Assembly (NCBI GenBank): GCA_964471115.1
Contig: CAYYFE010000005.1
Location: 62,001 to 126,000, forward strand
Direction of reading: 5' to 3'
DNA from: SYFT01 sp964471115
GTDB taxonomy: Bacteria > Acidobacteriota > Vicinamibacteria > Vicinamibacterales > SCN-69-37
DNA length: 64,000 nucleotides
The position numbers and the translations under genes were made by a program. Every line of letters begins with the position of its first letter. The stretch's first letter is position 1. Below the pieces are notes generated by a model, which worked only from the letters and a program-made list of their open reading frames with translations, had not been told where the DNA came from and made no database searches. This document shows positions 16,742 to 24,861 of this stretch, in pieces.

Positions 16742-17826
16742 CGGAGCACCCCGCGCGCGAACGCCTCGACGGCCGTCCGCGCTTCAATCCCGCCGTTGCT
16801 GACCACCGCCAACCCCAGATCCTTGCCGGGCACGAAGGCCACGAACCCGTACCACAGCGTGTTCGAGCCGTTGTGCCACACCATGGGCGAGGACGACCCC
16901 GCGTCGCGCACCCATCCCATGGCATACGCGTTGTCGGACGCCAGCGGCGTGTGCATGCGGACGAACGTCGTCGCCGTCACCAGGCCATCCTGCGCGCGTG
17001 CCCCGCGAAGATGAATCTGCCCCCAGCGCGCCAGGTCGCCCACCGTCATGTGCAGGCGGCCGGCCGGACCCATGTAGGGCGGATTGTCCGCGAAGGGACC
17101 GGGTTCCACCGGCGCCTTGCCGCCACGATGACCACGCGGTTGGGTCAGCTCAGTAACGATGCCGGGAGGCCCGTGGCCGGCACTCGTCAACGACAGTGGC
17201 ACCAGCACCTCTGCCTGCAGCTGGTCTTCCCAGGACCGGCCGGTCCTGGTCTCGAGCGCCGAGGCCAGCACCGCGTACCCGAGATTCGAATAGAGAAACG
17301 GCGTCCCGGCCGGGCCGGACGGCGTCGTCTTCAGAGCTTCGCGCGTGACGCGGCGGCGGATGGCCACGACATCAGTCGGCCCACCTGGTGTGCCCGTGGC
17401 CAGCATCGCCGGCGTGGCGTTGGCCGGCAGCCCCGATCGATGTCCCAGCAGGTGCGCGACGGTCACCGGACCGTAGGCGCCCGCCTCATCGCCGAGCAGA
17501 TCCCGCAGGGTTGTGGTCCACGACAACTCGCCGCGCTCGACGAGGCGGGCCACCAGCATCGAGGTGAACGACTTGGTGATGGAACCGATATGCCAGAGGT
17601 CATTGGGCGTCACGGCCACGTCCGCGCCGGCCCTGCGGACGCCCACGGCGGCGACGTCAGGCGCGCCTTCGGAGGTGAATCGCGCGGCGGCCATGGCCGG
17701 AAGGCCATACTCGGCCCGGACGCGCTCGAGGTCCGCCGCGAGGGAACTCTGCGGCGCCTGCGCCGCGGGCACCGCCACCCACACACCGAGCGCCACGACA
17801 ACGAGACGCCGGCGCCACGAGTTCAT
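16738..17826 (-). CDS. S12 serine hydrolase (class C beta-lactamase fold)
   Basis: 362 residues with a signal peptide (basic WRRR start, hydrophobic to about residue 22, AQA-type cleavage). The penicillin-recognising fold is shown by S82-x-x-K85 in SITKSF, Y179-S-N181 in YSNLGY and an H318-N-G320 motif replacing KTG. The length fits S12 esterases, D-aminopeptidases and DD-peptidase-like proteins rather than a compact beta-lactamase. It acts outside the cytoplasmic membrane. It overlaps by 4 nt the gene before (phosphodiester glycosidase) and the gene after (DUF1697). The substrate is unknown; a D-amino-acid peptide or ester is most likely. Confidence 0.9.
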   Translation of the reverse strand: MNSWRRRLVVVALGVWVAVPAAQAPQSSLAADLERVRAEYGLPAMAAARFTSEGAPDVAAVGVRRAGADVAVTPNDLWHIGSITKSFTSMLVARLVERGELSWTTTLRDLLGDEAGAYGPVTVAHLLGHRSGLPANATPAMLATGTPGGPTDVVAIRRRVTREALKTTPSGPAGTPFLYSNLGYAVLASALETRTGRSWEDQLQAEVLVPLSLTSAGHGPPGIVTELTQPRGHRGGKAPVEPGPFADNPPYMGPAGRLHMTVGDLARWGQIHLRGARAQDGLVTATTFVRMHTPLASDNAYAMGWVRDAGSSSPMVWHNGSNTLWYGFVAFVPGKDLGLAVVSNGGIEARTAVEAFARGVLR

Positions 17827-18998
17827 CGGAGCGTGACGCCAATCGCGTCACTGACGGCACGCGGACCACTGGCATCCGACGGCTGATTGATGACCTGCCC
17901 CTGCACGACCATCGTGCTCGAACCACCGCCGTCGAGATTCAGCGCATCGGTCAGCTGCAGCCGATCGGCCAGACGCTGCAGATCCGCGAACGACATGCCG
18001 ACACTCGACGCCTGCCGGCCGTCCACCACGGCCAGCCAGATGTCGCCCCGGCGGTCCACACCGATGAGCGTACGTGGATGACGACTCGTCACGAACGTCG
18101 GACTGCTGAGCCGCTCGGCCTCCCACGATTCGATGCGGCGGCCCCGCACCCGTAGCAGCCCGGCGCCGTTGACGACGTGGTCGGCGGAGTCGAGCCGCTC
18201 TGGTTCCAGACCGTTGACCGTCGTCCAGTGCGTCGCAATCTCCACGGATGTGCCCACCTGCAACGCCTGCAGTTCTTCCGGCAGCTCGAGACCGCCGAAC
18301 GACAGGACGAAACCATTGGCGGGAATCGGGGTGCTGCCGGCGTCCCGATGCACCGCCGTGACCGCCAGCGGCGAGCCATCCAGAACCCACTCGACGCCGT
18401 TCCCCGCGGTGTCGGTGTGTGGGTGATACCTCGGCGTATAAAGCATCAGCTTGCCGCGCGCCCGTGTCGTGTCGACGCCATCAACACCCATCGCGACCGC
18501 GGCGTCGCCCGAACCAATGCGCAAATCGAGCCGAGCCGCAATCTGATCGAACACCAGCGACGTCCGCCCATCCTCCGGCGACCAGATCGCCACCGCGCCT
18601 TTCGTGACCGGGGTATCACTCACCAGCACGCCGCCCACTTTCAACAGGCCCACCGGTTCGCCGTTGCGCACATTGAAGAAGCCGGCGTTCACGGCCGCGA
18701 CGGCCTTCGCGCGCTCGGCCATCGGCAACACGGGTTCGGCGTACATCACCTGATCGTTCGACAACAGGCTGGTCAGCCTGACCCTCAGCGGATCGAGCCG
18801 CAGCAGCGCGACCGACACCGGGCCGGGCGGGTCCACCAGGGTCGCGTCGGTCGACGTATACAACGTCACGCCCGGCGCCACCGTCCGGCCTTCGCCCAGC
18901 CAGTCGCCGGACGGCTGCGACGACCAGACGCCGCAGGCCGACAAGCAGACCACCGCCGCCAGCGCCAGCATCGTCCGGACGGGAAAGCGTGGTTTCAT
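17823..18998 (-). CDS. phosphodiester glycosidase-like (NAGPA/DUF2233) lipoprotein
   Basis: 391 residues from the ATG at 18998, chosen because it gives a signal with lipobox-like LSAC; a longer frame adds 27 residues that would run into the divergent gene. The NAGPA/DUF2233 domain is supported by AVNAGFFNVRNGEPVG, RTLIGVDRRGDIWLAVVDG and the diagnostic ALNLDGGGSSTMVV near the C-terminus. The family removes GlcNAc from GlcNAc-1-phosphodiesters; bacterial members are linked to cell-wall or sporulation glycans. It is the first gene of an operon with an S12 hydrolase and DUF1697, and divergent from an LD-carboxypeptidase 28 bp away. Confidence 0.88.
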   Translation of the reverse strand: MKPRFPVRTMLALAAVVCLSACGVWSSQPSGDWLGEGRTVAPGVTLYTSTDATLVDPPGPVSVALLRLDPLRVRLTSLLSNDQVMYAEPVLPMAERAKAVAAVNAGFFNVRNGEPVGLLKVGGVLVSDTPVTKGAVAIWSPEDGRTSLVFDQIAARLDLRIGSGDAAVAMGVDGVDTTRARGKLMLYTPRYHPHTDTAGNGVEWVLDGSPLAVTAVHRDAGSTPIPANGFVLSFGGLELPEELQALQVGTSVEIATHWTTVNGLEPERLDSADHVVNGAGLLRVRGRRIESWEAERLSSPTFVTSRHPRTLIGVDRRGDIWLAVVDGRQASSVGMSFADLQRLADRLQLTDALNLDGGGSSTMVVQGQVINQPSDASGPRAVSDAIGVTLR

Positions 18999-19008
18999 GG
19001 GTTTCGGG

Positions 19009-19016
19009 ACTATTCT
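19009..19016. promoter_or_regulatory. shared bidirectional -10 element
   Basis: TATTCT (19011-19016) on the plus strand ends 10 nt before the ATG at 19027. Overlapping it on the minus strand, AATAGT (19009-19014) ends 10 nt before the ATG at 18998. The 28-bp gap between the two genes cannot hold two separate promoters. Confidence 0.45.
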
Positions 19017-19026
19017 TTCACGCGCC

Positions 19027-20076
19027 ATGCATCGACGCACCTTTCTGGCCGCCGCCACTGCTCCGCTGCTTCTGCCCACCGCAGGGTTGGGCCTGCGAGC
19101 CCCGCTTGCCCTTCAGACGCCGGGCGTCACCCGTCCGCCGCGTCTGAAGCCGGGCGACATGGTGGGTCTGGTCACCCCGGCCACCGCGATGTACCAGCAG
19201 GAAGAGGTCGACATCGCGCGCGAGTCCCTGGAGGGCCTGGGCCTGAAAGTGGAACTGGGCCGGCACATTCGCGACCGGCACGGTTCACTCGGGGGGCAGG
19301 ACCGTGACCGCGCGGCTGACATCAACCGGTTTTTCGCCGATCGGAACATCAGGGCGGTCCTTCCGACGCGCGGCGGCTGGGGCACCTCACGCCTGCTGCC
19401 GTTGCTCGACTTTGACGCCATTCGCCGCAATCCGAAGGTGATGATGGGTTACAGCGACATCACCGCGCTGCTCAACGGCATCCATGCGCGCACCGGACTG
19501 GTCACGTTTCACGGTCCGAACGCCGGCGGCCGCTGGGATGAGTTTTCGGTCGACTACGTCCGGCGCGTGCTGTTCGGCGCCGAGGCCGTGACGTTCGAGA
19601 ATCCCAAGGGCACCAGCGACCGCAACGTGTTGACCCAGGTCGAGAACCGCATCCGGACCATCACGCCTGGTCAGGCAACCGGCACACTGCTGGGCGGCAA
19701 CCTCACCGTGTTGACGGCGATTCTCGGCTCTCCGTATGTCCCCTCGTTTGACGATGCGATCCTGTTTCTCGAGGATGTCGGGGAAGACTGGTACCGCGTG
19801 GACCGGATGATGACGTCGCTCAAACTGGCCGGCATCCTCGATCGCATTCGCGGCTTCATCTTCGGCACGTGCAGCGAGTGCGGTCCGGGCGAAGGCTTCG
19901 CGTCGCTCACCCCCGAAGAGATCTTCCGCGACCACATCGAGCTGCTGCGCGTGCCGGCGTGGAGCGGCGCGATGATCGGCCACAGCCAGCCGCAGTGGAC
20001 GTTGCCGGTCGGCGCCCGCGTGACGATCGACGCCTCCAAGGGCACGGTGACCATGGCGGAACCGGCGGTCTCCTAG
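19027..20076 (+). CDS. LD-carboxypeptidase (peptidase S66) with Tat-like signal
   Basis: 349 residues from the ATG at 19027; the longer in-frame start would overlap the divergent gene and mask the signal. MHRRTFLAAATAPLLL has a twin-arginine-type start followed by a hydrophobic segment. The S66 fold is shown by catalytic Ser143 in MGYSDITALL, Glu249 in LFLEDVGEDWYR and His319 in IGHSQPQWTLPVG, the full Ser-Glu-His triad of LdcA/MccF. LdcA cleaves the terminal D-Ala from muropeptide tetrapeptides in the cytoplasm. An exported version would act on periplasmic wall fragments instead. It is divergent from the phosphodiester glycosidase/S12 operon. Confidence 0.9.
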   Translation: MHRRTFLAAATAPLLLPTAGLGLRAPLALQTPGVTRPPRLKPGDMVGLVTPATAMYQQEEVDIARESLEGLGLKVELGRHIRDRHGSLGGQDRDRAADINRFFADRNIRAVLPTRGGWGTSRLLPLLDFDAIRRNPKVMMGYSDITALLNGIHARTGLVTFHGPNAGGRWDEFSVDYVRRVLFGAEAVTFENPKGTSDRNVLTQVENRIRTITPGQATGTLLGGNLTVLTAILGSPYVPSFDDAILFLEDVGEDWYRVDRMMTSLKLAGILDRIRGFIFGTCSECGPGEGFASLTPEEIFRDHIELLRVPAWSGAMIGHSQPQWTLPVGARVTIDASKGTVTMAEPAVS

Positions 20077-20080
20077 AACA

Positions 20081-20176
20081 ATTCACAACGAGCATCTGGA
20101 GGGCTGGGCCAAAGGCCGGCCGCGTCATGCCTTCCGGAAGGTCCTACCTCCCAGCCCTCCATGTCTCCATGTGAAT
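20081..20176. repeat. palindromic intergenic repeat with 27-28 nt arms
   Basis: The left arm (20081-20108) begins ATTCACA and ends TGGAGGGCTGGG. The right arm (20150-20176) is its inverted copy with a few mismatches (12 bp perfect at the inner end, 20097-20108 against 20150-20161). The about 40-bp core is rich in GGCCGGCC and TTCCGGAA palindromes. It lies between two convergent genes. A third copy of the arm is at 16173-16199. No transposase is present, so a REP- or MITE-like element is the simplest description. Confidence 0.6.
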
Positions 20177-20181
20177 GGAGA
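20164..20181. terminator. hairpin between convergent genes (no T-run)
   Basis: A 7-bp perfect stem (TCTCCAT/ATGGAGA) closes a GTGA tetraloop just after the end of the ADOP gene on the minus strand and overlaps the repeat's right arm. No T-tract follows on either side, so intrinsic termination is doubtful; it may stabilise the 3' end instead. Confidence 0.3.
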
Positions 20182-20188
20182 TCTGAAG

Positions 20189-22612
20189 TCAGGTGCGCAA
20201 CGCGATGATGGGATCGACCTTCGACGCGCGTCGGGAGGGGATCCAGGCGGCCAGCAGGCCGATGGCCACGAGCAGCGCGCCGGTAGCCAGGTACACGCGC
20301 AGATCGCCCGGTTCGACCTGGAAGAGGAACGTCTTCACGTAGCGCGAGAGCGCGTACGCGCCGGCGAGGCCCACCACCAGTCCCGCAGACACGTACACCA
20401 TCGCTTTGCTGAGCATCATGCCCAGCACGCGACGGGGCTGGGCGCCCAGCGCCATGCGCACGCCGATTTCCTGCGTACGCTGCTCCACGACGAACGCCAT
20501 CACGCCGTAGATCCCGACGCCGGTGATCACGATGCCGAGCACACCGAAGATCGACAGCAACAGCATGTTGAAACGCCGTTGCGCAATGAGGCGCCCGTAG
20601 AACCCCTCGAGCGTCTGCGTCTCACCCAGCACCAGATCGGGCGCGATCTCACGAAGCGCCGCAAAGACGGCCGGCGCGACCGCCGCCGGATCGCCCGCGG
20701 TCTTGACGACCAGATCAGCGCCGAACATCGACTTGGGCTCGAACGGACTGTAGGCCTCCGGCCGGACTTCACTCTCGGGCCCACCCAGCCGCACGCTCCC
20801 CACGACACCGACGACCGTCCGTTCGCCGTTGATGGTGATCTGCGCGCCGATGGGATTCCGATCGCCGAGGTACCGCTTGGCCGCCACATCATTGAGGACG
20901 ATCACGCGCGCGCCCGTGCGGTCCGCCTCCTCCAGCAACCGGCCTGCCAGCAGCGGAATCCCCATCACGTCGAAGTAGCTGCTCGACACCGCGCGAGTGT
21001 CGACGGAGTCCCCGTCACCCTCGAACTTCTTGTCGGACCCGGGAACGCTGACGCTGGTCCGGCTCCAGCTGCCTGAGAGGGGCAACCCGTTGGCGATGCC
21101 ACCCACATTGACGACACCGGCCACCGCGCGCACCCGTTCGATGGCCTGCGGCACCAGCTGTTCGGCGCGCGCCATGCCGGCTTCGCGCTGCGCCGGATCA
21201 CTGAAGACAAACGGCGGATACACCGGCACGGTCAGGACGTTCCGGTAGTCGATGCCCACGTTGATGCTGGTCAGCCGCAGGAAGCTCGACACGAACAGTC
21301 CGGCACCGACGAGCAGGACGACCGCAAGCGCGACTTCGGCCGCAACCAGCGCGCTGCGCAGTCGCTGCCGGAGGCCGCCCACCGTGTTGCCGCGCCCGTC
21401 CCGCAGCGCGCCGGTCAGGTTGGGCCGCGTCAACTGGAAGGCCGGCGCCAGGCCGCAGAACAGTCCGGTCGCCACCGCGGCTCCGGCCGCGGCAACCAGC
21501 ACGCGCAGGTCAAGTCCGATGTCCTGGGCACGCGGCAGATTCGCCGGCAGTGCGGCCTTGAGCAGCGCAATGCCCCAGTACGCCGCGATCACGCCAAGCG
21601 CGGTGCCGATGAGCGACAGCACGAGGCTTTCCACCAGAAAGCCTCGAATGAGCTGCCAGCGAGACGCGCCAAGCGCCGACCGGATGCCCACGTCACGCAC
21701 GCGCGCCGTCGCGCGCGCCAGGTACAGATTCGCGACGTTGACACACGCCAGCACCATCACGAACGCCACCGCACCCAGCAGCATGAGCAACCAGCCGCGC
21801 ACACGCCCCACCAGCGACTCGTGCAGGGTGCGTACGCGAATTTCACGCTGCGGATTCCACTTGGGAAACTCCTGCTGGATCCGCTGCTGGATGGCCGTCA
21901 TCTCCTGCTGCGCCTGCGCCACGGTCGCGCCCGGCTTGAGCCGGCCCACCACCGTGAGGTTGTAATTGCGGCTGTTCCCCCGCTGCTTCAGGCTGGCAGG
22001 CACGACGTACGGCACCCACAGCTCCGACGGCCGCGTCGCGCCGACGGGATACTCGAAGTCCTCGGGCATCACGCCCAGCACCTCGTACGTGCCGTTGTCG
22101 AAGCGCAGGGTCTTGCCGACCACATCCGCGGCGCCGCCGAACCGCCGCTGCCACAACCTATGTGAGATCACCGCCACCCGGTGGTTGCCGTCAACTTCAT
22201 GGCCGGCCGTGAACGCCCCGCCCACCTGTGGCTGGACACGCAGCAGGCTGAACAGATTCGCGGTCACCTGTGACGCCTGCAGCCGCTCCGGGATCCCGTC
22301 GTTGCGCACCGTGAATCCGGTGCCGGCCACGGCGGCCAGCCCCTCGAACTGCGTCTGCTGCGCGGCCCAATCGAGGTAGTCCTGCGGCGTGGTCGTCCCT
22401 CCGACGAATCCATCCGGCCGCAGATCGATATCCGCGACATGCATGAGCCGGTCGGGCTCGACAAACGGGACGTTTCGAAGGACGACGCCGTCGACCACTG
22501 AGAAGATCGCCGTCGACGCGCCGATGCCCAGCGTCAGGACGACCAGGGCCACCGCGGTAAACGACGGAGCCGAACGCAGGGCTCGAAAGGCGTTCAGGAA
22601 GTCTGCGCGCAT
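20189..22612 (-). CDS. ADOP-type FtsX/MacB-like permease without prefix
   Basis: 807 residues. It begins directly with the permease core (MRADFLNAFRALRSAPSFT, then TM1 at about 18-42 around LTLGIGASTAIFSVVDGVVL), followed by a MacB-like core, a three-TM FtsX block with the VRDVGIRSALGASRWQL signature, a second core and a final FtsX block (TQEIGVRMALGAQPRRV). Unlike the other two ADOP genes here it has no N-terminal prefix domain and no neighbouring PadR gene. No ATPase gene is near. The upstream region (22613-22684) contains a short tandem array. Confidence 0.9.
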   Translation of the reverse strand: MRADFLNAFRALRSAPSFTAVALVVLTLGIGASTAIFSVVDGVVLRNVPFVEPDRLMHVADIDLRPDGFVGGTTTPQDYLDWAAQQTQFEGLAAVAGTGFTVRNDGIPERLQASQVTANLFSLLRVQPQVGGAFTAGHEVDGNHRVAVISHRLWQRRFGGAADVVGKTLRFDNGTYEVLGVMPEDFEYPVGATRPSELWVPYVVPASLKQRGNSRNYNLTVVGRLKPGATVAQAQQEMTAIQQRIQQEFPKWNPQREIRVRTLHESLVGRVRGWLLMLLGAVAFVMVLACVNVANLYLARATARVRDVGIRSALGASRWQLIRGFLVESLVLSLIGTALGVIAAYWGIALLKAALPANLPRAQDIGLDLRVLVAAAGAAVATGLFCGLAPAFQLTRPNLTGALRDGRGNTVGGLRQRLRSALVAAEVALAVVLLVGAGLFVSSFLRLTSINVGIDYRNVLTVPVYPPFVFSDPAQREAGMARAEQLVPQAIERVRAVAGVVNVGGIANGLPLSGSWSRTSVSVPGSDKKFEGDGDSVDTRAVSSSYFDVMGIPLLAGRLLEEADRTGARVIVLNDVAAKRYLGDRNPIGAQITINGERTVVGVVGSVRLGGPESEVRPEAYSPFEPKSMFGADLVVKTAGDPAAVAPAVFAALREIAPDLVLGETQTLEGFYGRLIAQRRFNMLLLSIFGVLGIVITGVGIYGVMAFVVEQRTQEIGVRMALGAQPRRVLGMMLSKAMVYVSAGLVVGLAGAYALSRYVKTFLFQVEPGDLRVYLATGALLVAIGLLAAWIPSRRASKVDPIIALRT

Positions 22613-22648
22613 GCGCTATTGGACGACGAGTTCGGCCCCGCGGTTAGA

Positions 22649-22680
22649 TCGCCACCTCGCCATCTCGCCACCTCGCCACC
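22649..22680. repeat. four-copy 8-bp tandem array
   Basis: Four units TCGCCACC, TCGCCATC, TCGCCACC, TCGCCACC fill most of the 72-bp gap between the HEAT-cyclophilin stop and the ADOP start. It is one of five short arrays in the window that sit at gene borders. Confidence 0.75.
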
Positions 22681-22684
22681 AACC

Positions 22685-24841
22685 TCACCTGACGGTGACC
22701 CGCTTCACCTCTGCGCCTTCCAGCATCGCGTCCAGGTGTTCGATTCCGGCCGTGATGCGGGCAAACACGGTGTATTCGTGGTCAAGCCGGGGCACGTCGA
22801 CCAGGTCGAAGAAGATCTGCGCGTCGCCGGTGTCGTAGCCGCGGGTCGAAATGCCGACCGCACCGCGCACGTGGGACTGCAACCCGACCTCGTCGCGCAT
22901 GAACCGGTCGTCGCCCACATATTCATTGGCGCCGGGGCTCAGGCCCTGGACGACGAAGTTGGGCACGACACGGTGAAACGTGAGGCCGTCGTAGCGGCCC
23001 GCCCGCGCAAGAGTGACAAATCGCGCAAGGGTCATGGGAGCCTCATCGGCCAGAAGGGTCAGCGTGAGGGTGCCGCCGGACGCCATCTCGATGGTGGCCG
23101 TCTTCGTCTGGAGGGCGGTTCGCAACTCCTCGAGGCTGGGCTGCAGGGGATACCGGTATTGCCGCGGCCGCGTGGGCACCTCGACCTTGGCGGCCGTGAA
23201 CGCGCGGATCGCCGCCGCGCGAACCGCGGTATCCCAGTCCGCCGTCCACTCGGCCAGTTCTCCCACCCTGGCGGCGCCCAACAGCTCGGCAAGGCGGTCG
23301 ACGATGGCCACGCGAGGATCGCGCGAGGTGTCGGACCCACCGGCCGTGAGACGACGGAGCGCGGCAAACAATGCGTCGGCCGCCGCGGGATTGGTCGACC
23401 CCTGCAACGCGCGCGCAGCGGCCCGGACCACCTGGTGGTCGCGATCGGGTAACGCGGCAATGGCGGCGCCCGCCACGTCCGGACTCTTCATCCGCGCCAG
23501 CGCATCGATGGCCGCGGTGCGAACGTTGGCCGTGGCATCCTTCGCCAACGCGACGGCCACGGGCGCATCGTTCAGCACCCCCGCGGCTGTGGCGGCCGTG
23601 GCGCGCACCTGCCACACGGCATGCGACTGCGCCGCGCCCAGCCGCTTGCGCGCGTCATCAGGTGCCAATCGCGCCAATGTGGTCAACGCGCGCGCCGGGC
23701 GGTGCCAGGTCGTCGCCGAGGCACCGGGCAGTTTGTCGGCCTCGGCGGCGACCGCGGCCACGATACCGGGCAGATCCCGGCAACCGGTGGTCAGCGAGTC
23801 CATCGCCTGCATCGCGACAAGCGGCGCGGTGTCCCCCACCATTGTCACGATCGGTGCGCAGTCGTTGATGGTCTGCAGGCCACGCGCGAAGCTGCGGATG
23901 GCCTCGATGCGCACGTGCATCTGCGGGTCCTTCAGCAGCGCCAGGACGGCGGGACGCACCTGCTGGATCGCCGCGTTCATCATCTGCACCGCGATGCGGC
24001 GTACCTGCCAGTCGGGGTCGACCGTGGCCTCCAACTGCGTGGTGATGTCGGTGTCCCTCGCCACCTGCAGCGCCGTCATCGCCATGCGGCGCAGGCGGGC
24101 CAGCATCTCGCCGCGTTCACCCGTGGCGGTGCGACCCAATGAAGCGATGTCGCGCAGGCGCTGCCGGGCCGGCTCGGCGAGCGGGCGGCGAGGATTGCGC
24201 CGGGCAAAGGCCTCCAGCCCCATCGCGGCGCCCACCAGACGATCGGGGGCCCCGGCTGCGTTGTCGGTGAGCCAGGCCTCGACCATCTGGAGATCCGCCT
24301 CCGCGTGGCGCATGCGCCCAACGCTGGCCAGGATCACACCGGCCACCTCGTCGTCGGTCTCCTTGTCGAAGCGCGCCTGCAGTCGTTCCCGGGCGGCGCG
24401 AATCGCGGCAGGCGCGGGTGCTTCCTCGGGCCGCAGGTCACTCCGCAGGCCGGACAGCGCCTGCGCCACGCCATGAACGGCCGCCATCCGCACCGGCGGC
24501 GCGGCATCGTCCACCAGCGGCAGGATGCGATCGACCAGCGATGGCGCGACCATCCGGCCCAGGCCCTGCACGGCGATGCGCCGGAAGTCGGCGTTGTTGG
24601 ACGCGAGCGCCTGATCGAGCAGCGCCAGGTCGCGGCGTTCGAGATGATCGTCGCCGTGCGTGCCTGTCTCGCACGGGGAAAACAGCCGGCGATCGGCGGC
24701 CAGGATGAGCGCTTCGCGACTCAGTGCGTGTGGCTGGGCGAGTACCCGGTCGGTGCCGCAGGTCTCGATGGGTGCGACCGAGGCCGGTGTTTGCAGCAGG
24801 CCGGCGGCGGCCACGAACAGCAGGGCAGGGCGCACAATCAT
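22685..24841 (-). CDS. HEAT-repeat protein with C-terminal cyclophilin domain
   Basis: 718 residues with a signal peptide (hydrophobic about 4-22). Residues about 70-540 are Ala/Arg/Leu-rich helical pairs of HEAT type (RIAVQGLGRMV, VRMAAVHGVAQAL, VRIEAIRSFARGL, VRTAAIDALARM). The C-terminal roughly 150 residues are a cyclophilin-type peptidyl-prolyl isomerase with FHRVVPNFVVQGLSPG, the conserved F-H-R-V-x-x-x-F-x-x-Q-G active-site strand, and AQIFFDL. An exported foldase with a large binding solenoid is the likely role. It follows a paralogue (20-nt gap) but may have its own promoter, TAACAT at 24848-24853. Confidence 0.88.
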   Translation of the reverse strand: MIVRPALLFVAAAGLLQTPASVAPIETCGTDRVLAQPHALSREALILAADRRLFSPCETGTHGDDHLERRDLALLDQALASNNADFRRIAVQGLGRMVAPSLVDRILPLVDDAAPPVRMAAVHGVAQALSGLRSDLRPEEAPAPAAIRAARERLQARFDKETDDEVAGVILASVGRMRHAEADLQMVEAWLTDNAAGAPDRLVGAAMGLEAFARRNPRRPLAEPARQRLRDIASLGRTATGERGEMLARLRRMAMTALQVARDTDITTQLEATVDPDWQVRRIAVQMMNAAIQQVRPAVLALLKDPQMHVRIEAIRSFARGLQTINDCAPIVTMVGDTAPLVAMQAMDSLTTGCRDLPGIVAAVAAEADKLPGASATTWHRPARALTTLARLAPDDARKRLGAAQSHAVWQVRATAATAAGVLNDAPVAVALAKDATANVRTAAIDALARMKSPDVAGAAIAALPDRDHQVVRAAARALQGSTNPAAADALFAALRRLTAGGSDTSRDPRVAIVDRLAELLGAARVGELAEWTADWDTAVRAAAIRAFTAAKVEVPTRPRQYRYPLQPSLEELRTALQTKTATIEMASGGTLTLTLLADEAPMTLARFVTLARAGRYDGLTFHRVVPNFVVQGLSPGANEYVGDDRFMRDEVGLQSHVRGAVGISTRGYDTGDAQIFFDLVDVPRLDHEYTVFARITAGIEHLDAMLEGAEVKRVTVR

Positions 24842-24847
24842 GCGGGC

Positions 24848-24853
24848 ATGTTA
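24848..24853 (-). promoter_or_regulatory. candidate -10 box, leaderless-type start
   Basis: TAACAT on the minus strand ends 6 nt before the ATG at 24841. It could provide a separate transcript for the catalytic HEAT-cyclophilin gene inside a longer operon. Confidence 0.35.
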
Positions 24854-24861
24854 CTGCGGCT

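Noticed and set aside
20164..20181. Strong intrinsic terminator
   Set aside because: The stem-loop is good but no T-run follows in either direction, so it is listed only as a low-confidence hairpin.
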